The notes beneath the pieces were generated by a model that saw only the letters and a program-made list of their open reading frames with translations, did no database searches and was not told the origin of the DNA. A stretch of 5,506 bases of DNA from RYN-433 sp036558265 (GTDB taxonomy: Bacteria > Planctomycetota > Phycisphaerae > Tepidisphaerales > Tepidisphaeraceae). This document shows positions 1-5,183 of this stretch, piece by piece (position 1 is the stretch's first letter; every line of letters begins with the position of its first letter). The translations under genes and the position numbers were made by a program. The stretch is from assembly GCA_036558265.1 (NCBI GenBank), contig DATBFY010000386.1, positions 1 through 5,506 of the forward strand. The letters are read 5' to 3'.

Positions 1-1
1 G

Positions 2-388
2 ATTGGCGAGGAGCGCCGGGTTTCGCCGATTACCACAACGGAGCGGCTGGCGTCGGTCGTCCGATCTGCCATTGGCCGCACCAAGGAGAAAATCGATCCC
101 GCCACGCGCACGTTCCTGGCGCTACGGATGGCCGTCAACCAGGAGCTGGAGAACCTCGCCGCCTTGTTGCGTGAGGCGCCGCGGTTCCTCAAGAAGGGCG
201 GTGGGCGCCTGGCGGTGATCAGTTTTCAGTCGATGGAAGATCGGCTGGTGAAGCAGGCGTTTCGGTCGGCGGAGCAGACCGGGGCCGTCAGAATCCTGAC
301 GACCAAACCCGTGGGTCCCGCCGAAGACGAGATCGCCCGCAATCCGCGGAGCCGGTCGGCCAAGCTCAGAGTGTTGGAAAGGTCCTAG
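2..388 (+). CDS. rsmH: RsmH (MraW), 16S rRNA m4C1402 methyltransferase, C-terminal part
   Basis: RsmH is a cytoplasmic, SAM-dependent enzyme that N4-methylates C1402 in the decoding site of 16S rRNA. The frame is open from base 2 and ends at TAG (386-388), giving 128 residues, roughly the last 40% of a typical protein of about 300 residues; the SAM-binding N-terminus lies off the left edge. Family signatures are clear: PATRTFLALRMAVNQELENL, then GGRLAVISFQSMEDRLVK, then the tail RNPRSRSAKLRVLERS. The stretch between the SxEDR motif and the NPRSRS tail is shorter than in the E. coli protein. One oddity is Gln where the family usually has His (FHSLEDR; here FQSMEDR). An ATG at 128 is internal, because the family match extends well upstream of it. 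rsmH normally opens the dcw cluster before ftsL and ftsI, which fits the genes downstream. Confidence 0.96.
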   Translation: MGEERRVSPITTTERLASVVRSAIGRTKEKIDPATRTFLALRMAVNQELENLAALLREAPRFLKKGGGRLAVISFQSMEDRLVKQAFRSAEQTGAVRILTTKPVGPAEDEIARNPRSRSAKLRVLERS

Positions 389-395
389 TGCAACC

Positions 396-417
396 GGTGG
401 GCATAGCCCACCCTACG
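396..417. repeat. Short palindromic interspersed repeat between rsmH and the LysM gene
   Basis: Bases 396-402 (GGTGGGC) and 406-412 (GCCCACC) form a perfect 7-bp stem with a three-base ATA loop, followed by CTACG. This GGTGGGC-N3-GCCCACCCTACG pattern resembles a short palindrome I recall as repeated in many genomes, including planctomycetes. That recollection cannot be verified from this window, which has only one copy. It fills half of the 42-base gap. The GGGG just after it (417-420) is the only Shine-Dalgarno-like run before the LysM start at 431, so a folded hairpin would lie next to the ribosome site. Confidence 0.6.
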
Positions 418-430
418 GGGTCGGTGCGTC

Positions 431-1519
431 ATGACGCGTGAGACGAAGATCGGGCTGCTGGTCGGACTGGCGTTCATCATCGTGATCGGGATCCTGCTGT
501 CGGACCAGTTGATGCGTTCGACCGAGCCGCCACCGGCGCCCCTGGCGAGCGTTGCGGATACCCTGCGCAAGGGAACGGCCACGCCCGCGCCAACCCGCGC
601 GCCGGTCGCGCAGGTTCAACCCCAGCAGGACGTGACGCCCGACAACACCGTGCCCACCAGGGACGAGATCACGCGGCGACCGCCGCCGGTCACGTTCCTG
701 CCCGGCGCTGGCGCGGGCACGAGCGTGCAGGTCGGGCCCGGCACGGGTGCCAGCGCGCAGGCGGGAAATGCCAACCCCGGTCAGGCGCAGGCGCCGACCG
801 CGCCGGCAGGCCAGGCCGGACGGGCGATCGGCCTGATCGGCACCGACTCGCCGAACAACACCGCCGCGCCGATACGCGGCCAGCGCGGCGACGGCACGGC
901 CGGCCGATCGATCGCTGACGTCGCCGCGGCGATCGGCGAAACGCTCGTCGGGCCCGACGGCCAACCGCTCCGGGCATCGCAGCCGCTCCAACCGATCTCG
1001 CAGCAGCCGCAGACCCCCGGTACGTCCACCGCCAGGCCCAGGCAGGCCGCCGCGGGCAGCGCCAGGCAGTATGTCGCCGAACCGGGCGACAGCCTCTCAC
1101 GGATTGCCGCCCGGCTGATGGGCGCCAACACCAAGGCCAATCGCGACGCCATCGTCCGCGCCAACCCGCAGCTCGAGGCCGACCCCAACAAGATCATCGT
1201 CGGTCAGACCTACAACATCCCCGCGCCCGGTGGTCAGGGGGCACAGGCCCAGACGCCGCCGGCCGCGCAGCGCGGCGCTGCGCCCACCGCCGAGCGAACC
1301 GAGCGCACGCCCGCACCCGTCAAGGCGGCGGGCGCGGAGTTCTGGTACGAGGTCCGGCCTGGCGACAGCCTCTGGAAGATCGCCAAGCAGCAGCTCGGCG
1401 ACGCCGGCACCGTTCCGGCCATCAAGGAGTTGAACAAGGACATCGTCAAGAACTGGGACGTCCTGCCCGCCGGCACCCGGCTGCGCATGCCCGCGCGCCC
1501 CATCGCATCGGCGCAGTAG
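431..1519 (+). CDS. Membrane-anchored protein with two LysM domains
   Basis: A 362-residue protein. After a six-residue basic/polar start, residues 7-23 (IGLLVGLAFIIVIGILL) form one membrane segment with no lipobox or clear cleavage site, so it is probably an inner-membrane anchor with the rest outside the cytoplasm. Residues about 28-212 are a low-complexity linker rich in Pro, Ala, Gln, Gly and Thr. LysM 1 is about 214-264 (YVAEPGDSLSRIAARLMG to VGQTYNIP). LysM 2 is about 306-354 (YEVRPGDSLWKIAKQQLG to AGTRLRMP). LysM domains bind N-acetylglucosamine-containing glycans, chiefly peptidoglycan. No catalytic domain is seen, so a structural or recruiting role at the wall is the best inference. 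The ATG start is preceded by a weak GGGG at a 10-base spacing; the hydrophobic segment at the very start supports it. It lies 42 bases after rsmH on the same strand, probably co-transcribed. The domain call is firm; the exact role is unknown. Confidence 0.9.
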   Translation: MTRETKIGLLVGLAFIIVIGILLSDQLMRSTEPPPAPLASVADTLRKGTATPAPTRAPVAQVQPQQDVTPDNTVPTRDEITRRPPPVTFLPGAGAGTSVQVGPGTGASAQAGNANPGQAQAPTAPAGQAGRAIGLIGTDSPNNTAAPIRGQRGDGTAGRSIADVAAAIGETLVGPDGQPLRASQPLQPISQQPQTPGTSTARPRQAAAGSARQYVAEPGDSLSRIAARLMGANTKANRDAIVRANPQLEADPNKIIVGQTYNIPAPGGQGAQAQTPPAAQRGAAPTAERTERTPAPVKAAGAEFWYEVRPGDSLWKIAKQQLGDAGTVPAIKELNKDIVKNWDVLPAGTRLRMPARPIASAQ

Positions 1520-1552
1520 GTTTCACGTCGCTTCACAGCAAGTTTGCCGACT

Positions 1553-1656
1553 CGTCATCCTGAGGGAGTTTCAACGACCGAAGGATCTTGCACCGAGCGG
1601 CAAACGGCCCCGGTTCACCGCTCCGGCCCAGATCCTTCGCTTCGCTCAGGATGACG
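1553..1656. repeat. Long imperfect inverted repeat (hairpin/MITE-like element) between the LysM gene and ftsL
   Basis: The left arm is CGTCATCCTGAG (1553-1564) and, after 14 unpaired bases, CGAAGGATCT (1579-1588). The right arm (1630-1656) is the reverse complement of both blocks, with only five bases (CGAAG, read on the minus strand) between them. Inside, GAGCGG (1595-1600) pairs with CCGCTC (1618-1623), giving a branched or cruciform fold of about 104 bases. The minus-strand reading of the right arm, CATCCTGAGCGAAGCGAAGG, matches a repeat I recall as scattered through many bacterial genomes; that is memory, not a search. A near-copy of ACGTCGCTTCAC occurs outside each arm (1525-1536 and 1654-1664, one base shorter), possibly a trace of insertion. 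It has no coding potential and no T tract. Confidence 0.7.
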
Positions 1657-1690
1657 TCGCTCACGCTTGACCGGCACGTTCGCTGGCGCG

Positions 1691-1706
1691 TCTCGCTTCA
1701 CGAGAG
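1691..1706 (+). promoter_or_regulatory. Ribosome-binding site of ftsL within a small hairpin
   Basis: The only Shine-Dalgarno-like run before the ftsL ATG at 1713 is GAGAG (1702-1706), at a spacing of six bases. It overlaps CGAGA (1701-1705), which pairs perfectly with TCTCG (1691-1695) across a five-base loop. If the hairpin forms in the mRNA it would hide the ribosome site. The stem is only 5 bp, so it may be chance. Confidence 0.3.
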
Positions 1707-1712
1707 CTCACC

Positions 1713-2003
1713 ATGGTCAAAATGCTCATCTGCCTGCTGTCCGCGATGGCCCTGGCCGTCATGACGCTCCAGCTCCGCCAGCAGCGCCTCGAGCTGAATT
1801 ACAAGATCAGCCAGTTGCACCGGCAGATCGAGTCGCACCAGGCCAGGCTGTGGAACCAGCAGTTGCAGATCGCCGTCTACACCGCGCCCAACGCGATCCA
1901 GCACACGGTCAGCAATCACGACCTCAAGCTCGTGCCGCGCGCCCCGCTGGCGCAGGGCGCGGTCGCCTCGGGCGCGTGGGATGCGAATCCCGACGCAGAG
2001 TGA
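1713..2003 (+). CDS. ftsL: FtsL-like divisome protein (membrane segment plus coiled coil)
   Basis: A 96-residue protein. Residues about 3-20 (KMLICLLSAMALAVMTLQ) are hydrophobic with almost no cytoplasmic tail. Residues about 21-56 are rich in Leu, Gln, Glu and Arg with heptad-like spacing (LRQQRLELNYKISQLHRQIE and on to WNQQLQIAV), a likely coiled coil. A short YTAPNAI segment follows, similar in place to the conserved end of the FtsL/DivIC coiled coil. In well-studied bacteria FtsL pairs with FtsB/DivIC and activates the FtsWI septal peptidoglycan synthase. FtsL diverges too fast for firm recognition by sequence alone, so the call leans on architecture, size and position between rsmH and ftsI, the classical ftsL slot. 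The ATG is supported by the hydrophobic start and GAGAG six bases upstream; Met4 is an alternative. The last 20 residues are polar and probably disordered. An unrelated small coiled-coil membrane protein is the alternative. Confidence 0.72.
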   Translation: MVKMLICLLSAMALAVMTLQLRQQRLELNYKISQLHRQIESHQARLWNQQLQIAVYTAPNAIQHTVSNHDLKLVPRAPLAQGAVASGAWDANPDAE

Positions 2004-2007
2004 TCCC

Positions 2008-2044
2008 GGCCGCTAAAGCGGTCTCGCCGGGGCGCTACCGCGCC
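2008..2044. terminator. Two hairpins at the convergent junction of ftsL and the pseudopilin gene
   Basis: Only 31 bases separate the two stop codons. GGCCGCT (2008-2014) pairs with AGCGGTC (2017-2023, one G-U pair) around a tight loop. GGCGC (2031-2035) pairs with GCGCC (2040-2044) around TACC, overlapping the pseudopilin stop. Neither is followed by a T run in either direction, so classical intrinsic termination is doubtful. The position between converging genes makes a bidirectional termination role plausible. Confidence 0.3.
2013..2028. repeat. Copy A of a 16-base degenerate repeat
   Basis: CTAAAGCGGTCTCGCC here and CTAAAGCGGCTCCGCC at 5033-5048 agree at 13 of 16 bases, with the first nine identical, in the same orientation. 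Both lie shortly after a plus-strand gene (ftsL and ftsI). This copy overlaps the first junction hairpin. Confidence 0.4.
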
Positions 2045-2793
2045 GGGTCGTAAGACTTCTTGTCGTGCGCGTCCTTGCGGCTGATCATGTCCACGTGCCC
2101 GTCGCAGAAGGCGGCGTTGCCGCGCCGGTCGGCGTTCAGCGGGGGATAATAGGTCGGCCCGCCCACCACGTTGTCGGGGTTCACGCGCTTGCGGTCGTGC
2201 CGGATCGCCAGCAGGTTGATGTGGTCGGTCTTGGTCAGGTCGCCGCGGCCGTCGTCCAGCGTCCGCTCGTCCTCCTCGAAGTACATGATCTTCTCCGCCG
2301 AGTTCCGCACCTGCGTCAGCCTCGCTGCCCGCTGGCAGCCGTCCATCGCCCAGGTATCGTCCCAGTTGGGTGGGCTGGCGATCAGGAAGTTAATCGAATA
2401 GCTGTACTGGTAACCGGCGTTGCGCACGCGGGACTGGTAGTCGTCCGACGGACAGCGGAACAGGTCCGGGTTGAGCGTCGTGCCGATGTAGGGAGCGATC
2501 GCCGACTCCTCGAGTTTCCGCCCGCTCTGCCAGGCGATCCAGTCCCCCGAGTCCCCCCGCGTGCTGTCGGCGGGCATGAAGCCCCGGTTCGCGTTGATGT
2601 ACATGATCGTCGACTGTGCAATCTGACGCAGGTTCGACGCGCACTTCACGCTGTTCGCCTGTTCACGGGCCCGGCTGAGCGCCGGCAGCAGGATCGAGAT
2701 CAACAGCGCGATGATCCCGATGACCACCAGCAATTCGACCAGCGTGAAGCCGTCACGTCGGCCACAGGGCGCAGAGCAAGAAACGCGAGCCAT
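2035..2793 (-). CDS. Type II secretion/type IV pilus pseudopilin-like protein with DG motif
   Basis: A 252-residue protein with a class III (prepilin peptidase) leader: MARVSCSAPCGRRDG, then FTLVELLVVIGIIALLISIL. Cleavage is expected after Gly15, leaving Phe16 methylated and Glu20 as the conserved Glu5 of the mature protein. Residues 16-39 are the hydrophobic helix, running into the coiled segment LSRAREQANSVKCASNLRQI. The C-terminal half has RHDRKR (198-203) and, about 30 residues later, NAAFCDGHV (226-234), the H-Xn-DG type ending of a pseudopilin family that is greatly expanded in planctomycetes and relatives. The start at 2793 is chosen over an upstream ATG (2898) because AGGAG (2802-2806, minus strand) sits eight bases before it and the leader then has normal length. 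It is encoded against the dcw genes, convergent with ftsL and divergent from ftsI, and has no visible secretion-system neighbours. These proteins are commonly annotated as prepilin-type; the substrate or assembly is unknown. Confidence 0.9.
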   Translation of the reverse strand: MARVSCSAPCGRRDGFTLVELLVVIGIIALLISILLPALSRAREQANSVKCASNLRQIAQSTIMYINANRGFMPADSTRGDSGDWIAWQSGRKLEESAIAPYIGTTLNPDLFRCPSDDYQSRVRNAGYQYSYSINFLIASPPNWDDTWAMDGCQRAARLTQVRNSAEKIMYFEEDERTLDDGRGDLTKTDHINLLAIRHDRKRVNPDNVVGGPTYYPPLNADRRGNAAFCDGHVDMISRKDAHDKKSYDPAR

Positions 2794-2820
2794 CGATGTG
2801 TCTCCTGAGGTGAAAGATCT

Positions 2821-2840
2821 GGCGGTGTTATAACGCCGCC
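2821..2840 (-). promoter_or_regulatory. Palindromic promoter/operator candidate for the pseudopilin gene
   Basis: GGCGGTGTTATAACGCCGCC is a 20-base dyad in which nine of ten half-site positions are symmetric. Its AT-rich centre reads TATAAC on the minus strand (2832 down to 2827), a good -10 hexamer, placed so that a start near 2820 would give a leader of about 27 bases with the AGGAG ribosome site inside. No convincing -35 is seen at the usual spacing. A dyad over a -10 element is the normal layout for a repressor operator; which protein would bind is unknown. The same centre also reads TATAAC on the plus strand (2829-2834). Confidence 0.4.
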
Positions 2841-2960
2841 CGGACGCGGCGAGTTCGTCCCGCGCGGAATTGACACGAATTGGAAAGTCGAGGCGCATTT
2901 CCCCGCGTGAGCACCCTCACGCAGATGACCCGCGCGGACCAACTCGAGCATCCCACTCCC

Positions 2961-2989
2961 CGTTTAGCGGCGGCCCGCAGGGCCGCGTC
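2961..2989. repeat. GC-rich hairpin element upstream of ftsI
   Basis: GCGGCCC (2970-2976) and GGGCCGC (2980-2986) form a perfect 7-bp stem with a GCA loop. It is preceded by TTTAGCGG (2963-2970), whose reverse complement CCGCTAAA occurs at 2010-2017 in the ftsL downstream hairpin. It looks like another short palindromic repeat, but the window holds no second full copy. No T run follows, so it is not an evident terminator. Confidence 0.4.
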
Positions 2990-3095
2990 CCCGAGATCGC
3001 GCCTTCTTCAACGATTTGTGAGCGCATCCGCGCGATCCGGCCGATGGATTTATCGGACCCTTGTCTCGCGTCCCCACCGGAGTCGCCACACGGAT

Positions 3096-4940
3096 ATGGT
3101 CACCTTCTCGCCGCGCCGCGCCGCGTTGATCATGGTCGGGCTGTGCCTCGCCCTCTGCGGGATGATCGGCCGCGTCGCCTACCTCCAGACCTACGGCCGC
3201 GAGCGCACGATCAACTCCGCCGAACGCCAGCAGCACATCACCGAGCGGCTCGTCTCCCGCCGCGGCTCCATCTACGACGTCAACGGCTGCCTGATGGCCG
3301 GCACCATCCAGACCCAGAGCCTCTACGTCGATCCCAAGTTCATGCTCGATTGCTACCAGGCCGACGGGAAAAGCCTGGTCCAGATGGACGAGGACGTCCG
3401 CAAGCTGGCGCGGCTGCTCGACAAGGACCCCTTCGCCCTCTCGCAACTGCTCTCCGACAAGTTCGAGACGCGCTTTTTGAAGATCGCCGACAACCTCAGT
3501 GACCGCGCGATCGAGGAGATCCTCAAGCTCAACATCCCCGGCGTCGGCGCCGTCCCGCAGAACCAACGCTACTACCCCATGGGCGAGCTCGCCGCCCACC
3601 TGCTGGGCGGTGTCGGCAAGGACGACCAGGGACAGGCCGAGAAGGGCCTCGAAGGATTGGAACTTAAGTTCAACAAGGAGCTCGCCGGCAAGGACGGCAG
3701 CCAGCGCGTCCTCAAGGACGCCCGCCGCCGCGCCATCGCCGTCGCCGCCGAAGACTACTTCCCCCCCCAGCACGGCCAGCACCTGATCCTCACCATCGAC
3801 GCCAACATCCAGATGATCGCCGAGCAGGAGCTCGCCCACACCTGCGAGCAGTTCAAGGCCAACCGCGGCGAAGTCGTCGTCATGGACCCGAAGACCGGCG
3901 ATCTGCTCGCGCTGGCCAACTGGCCCACCTTCAATCCCCAGAACCTCGAAGACTCGACCCCACAGGTCCGACGCGACCGCTGTCTGACCGACCCCTACGA
4001 GCCGGGCTCGACCTTCAAGCCGTTCATCGCCGGCCCCGCGCTCCGCGCCGGCATCACCCGCGTGGACGAGGTCTTCCCCCTCCACGGCGCCACCTACCGC
4101 ACCGACTACGGCCGCCGCATCACCGACGTCCACGGCTACGACCAGCTCGCCTTCTGGGACGTCCTGGTCAAGTCCAGCAACATCGGCATGTCGATGCTCG
4201 GCGAGCGCATGGGCAACGAGAAGCTCTATCACGCGATGAAGTCCTTCGCGTTCGGCCACACGACCGGCATCGAGCTGCCGGGCGAAGACCCCGGCCGCGT
4301 CAACCCGCTCGCGAAGTGGACCAAGTACAGCACCGAGTCCGTCTCCCAGGGCTACGAGGTGATGGTCACGCCGCTCCAGCTCTGCCGCGCCTTCTGCGCC
4401 TACGGCAACGGCGGCCACCTGGTCACCCCCCGCGTCGTCAAGGGCACGCTCACCGCCGACGGCCACCTCGCCTCGCGCTCCGAGGCCTCAAGCCTGCAAC
4501 TCACCCCCGCCGTGATCGACCCGCAAACCGCCATGGAGGTCCGCCGCGTCCTGTGCGACGTCGTCGTCCGCGGCACCGCCACCAGGGCCCGCAGCAAGAC
4601 CTGGAACATCTTCGGGAAGACCGGCACCGCCCACGTCAGCACCGGCAAGGGCGGCTACAGCGACTCAAAGTTCACCAGCAGCTTCATGTCCGGCGCCCCG
4701 TTCGAGAACCCCCGCGTCGTCGTCACCATGATCATCCACGAGCCCGACAAGTCCCTCGCCCACTACGGCGGCACCGTCGCCGCCCCCGGCGCCTCGCGCC
4801 TGATCGAGCGCACCCTCGCCTACCTCCAGGTCCCCGCCTCCCCCGACCTGCCCCTGCCCCCGCCCCAGGTCGCCAGCGTCCTCCACGACTACCAGGAAAA
4901 GCTCTACCGGATGCACACGACGGCCTCCGTGCGCGATTGA
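3096..4940 (+). CDS. ftsI: FtsI-type class B penicillin-binding protein (peptidoglycan D,D-transpeptidase)
   Basis: A 614-residue protein that cross-links peptidoglycan in the periplasm, in division normally as partner of FtsW. Residues about 9-30 form a single N-terminal membrane anchor (AALIMVGLCLALCGMIGRVA) after a short basic tail. The class B dimerisation/pedestal domain begins at RRGSIYDVNG (55-64). The transpeptidase domain has all three active-site motifs: Ser305-Thr-Phe-Lys308 in EPGSTFKPF with the catalytic serine, Ser360-Ser-Asn362 in VKSSNIGMS, and Lys508-Thr-Gly510 in FGKTGTAHV. The late HYGGTVAAP segment is typical of FtsI/SpoVD. No PASTA domain is present. The ATG at 3096 gives a normal short tail; GGAG (3079-3082) is 13 bases away, longer than ideal. 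An in-frame ATG at 2880 would add 72 atypical residues. Separated from ftsL by an inverted gene, it probably has its own promoter. An elongation-type PBP2 role is less likely given the rsmH-ftsL context and the absence of mre genes. Confidence 0.95.
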   Translation: MVTFSPRRAALIMVGLCLALCGMIGRVAYLQTYGRERTINSAERQQHITERLVSRRGSIYDVNGCLMAGTIQTQSLYVDPKFMLDCYQADGKSLVQMDEDVRKLARLLDKDPFALSQLLSDKFETRFLKIADNLSDRAIEEILKLNIPGVGAVPQNQRYYPMGELAAHLLGGVGKDDQGQAEKGLEGLELKFNKELAGKDGSQRVLKDARRRAIAVAAEDYFPPQHGQHLILTIDANIQMIAEQELAHTCEQFKANRGEVVVMDPKTGDLLALANWPTFNPQNLEDSTPQVRRDRCLTDPYEPGSTFKPFIAGPALRAGITRVDEVFPLHGATYRTDYGRRITDVHGYDQLAFWDVLVKSSNIGMSMLGERMGNEKLYHAMKSFAFGHTTGIELPGEDPGRVNPLAKWTKYSTESVSQGYEVMVTPLQLCRAFCAYGNGGHLVTPRVVKGTLTADGHLASRSEASSLQLTPAVIDPQTAMEVRRVLCDVVVRGTATRARSKTWNIFGKTGTAHVSTGKGGYSDSKFTSSFMSGAPFENPRVVVTMIIHEPDKSLAHYGGTVAAPGASRLIERTLAYLQVPASPDLPLPPPQVASVLHDYQEKLYRMHTTASVRD

Positions 4941-5032
4941 CGCCGCGCCAGCTTTCCGCCCCCTTCGGATAGCATGGGCAAACAAAATGCGCCGCCCGTC
5001 CCAGGTGCGTCAGCGCATCTTCCCAAATTCTC

Positions 5033-5048
5033 CTAAAGCGGCTCCGCC
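5033..5048. repeat. Copy B of the 16-base degenerate repeat
   Basis: CTAAAGCGGCTCCGCC matches the copy at 2013-2028 at 13 of 16 bases in the same orientation. It lies 93 bases after the ftsI stop. Unlike copy A it has only a 4-bp internal stem (GCGG/CCGC). Confidence 0.4.
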
Positions 5049-5088
5049 CCACGTCAGAGCAGTCAACTCAAATCAGGGCCCGTATCCC

Positions 5089-5183
5089 CTTGGCGCCCCG
5101 TGGCGTGGCAGTTTGCTCCAATTGGTGCTCAGATTCCCGCGCCAACAACCCGCAATTTTGTTGCGCGTCCGTGACGCGCCAAG
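5089..5183. other. Hairpin-rich stretch, possible structured RNA
   Basis: CTTGGCGC (5089-5096) is complementary to GCGCCAAG (5176-5183), a possible closing stem. Inside are TTGGTGC/GCGCCAA (5122-5128 with 5139-5145, one G-U), CAACAA/TTGTTG (5143-5148 with 5158-5163) and GCGCGTC/GACGCGC (5163-5169 with 5173-5179). Several of these overlap, so they are alternatives rather than one fold. High GC makes chance pairing likely. The strand is unknown, and there is no match to RNase P, tmRNA, SRP RNA or tRNA that I can recognise. Confidence 0.18.

Larger units (their letters stand above)
2794..3095. other. Divergent intergenic region between the pseudopilin gene and ftsI
   Basis: This 302-base region must carry start signals for both flanking genes. 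I see the pseudopilin ribosome site (2802-2806), the palindrome at 2821-2840, an isolated TTGACA (2870-2875) on the plus strand without a good -10, a GC-rich hairpin (2970-2986), and a small CCGAT/ATCGG stem (3041-3045 with 3052-3056) near ftsI. The ftsI frame is open through 2880-3095, but that reading gives an Arg/Ser/Pro-rich sequence unlike any PBP tail, so I treat it as non-coding. Confidence 0.6.

Noticed and set aside
413..1197. Long minus-strand frames opposite the LysM gene
   Set aside because: Arg/Ala/Gly-rich shadows of a GC-rich, low-complexity coding region; no motif and no ribosome site.
1553..1656. Intrinsic terminator after the LysM gene
   Set aside because: The hairpin is long and interrupted with no T run on either side; it fits a repeat element better.
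2065..2808. 247-codon plus-strand frame opposite the pseudopilin gene
   Set aside because: The minus-strand gene has the prepilin leader, DG motif and ribosome site; the plus frame is its Val/Arg-rich shadow.
2870..2898. TTGACA (2870-2875) as the -35 of an ftsI promoter
   Set aside because: The hexamer is perfect, but at 16-19 bases spacing only GCGCAT/CGCATT-like sequence follows; no credible -10, so it is not listed as a promoter.
2964..4466. 500-codon minus-strand open frame opposite ftsI
   Set aside because: It is antisense to a gene with all PBP motifs; its Val/Ala/Gly/Asp-rich, repetitive composition is what the opposite strand of GC-rich codons gives.
4974..5036. 20-codon plus-strand frame MGKQNAPPVPGASAHLPKFS after ftsI
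   Set aside because: No ribosome site at a useful distance, no codon bias, and it runs into the repeat copy at 5033.
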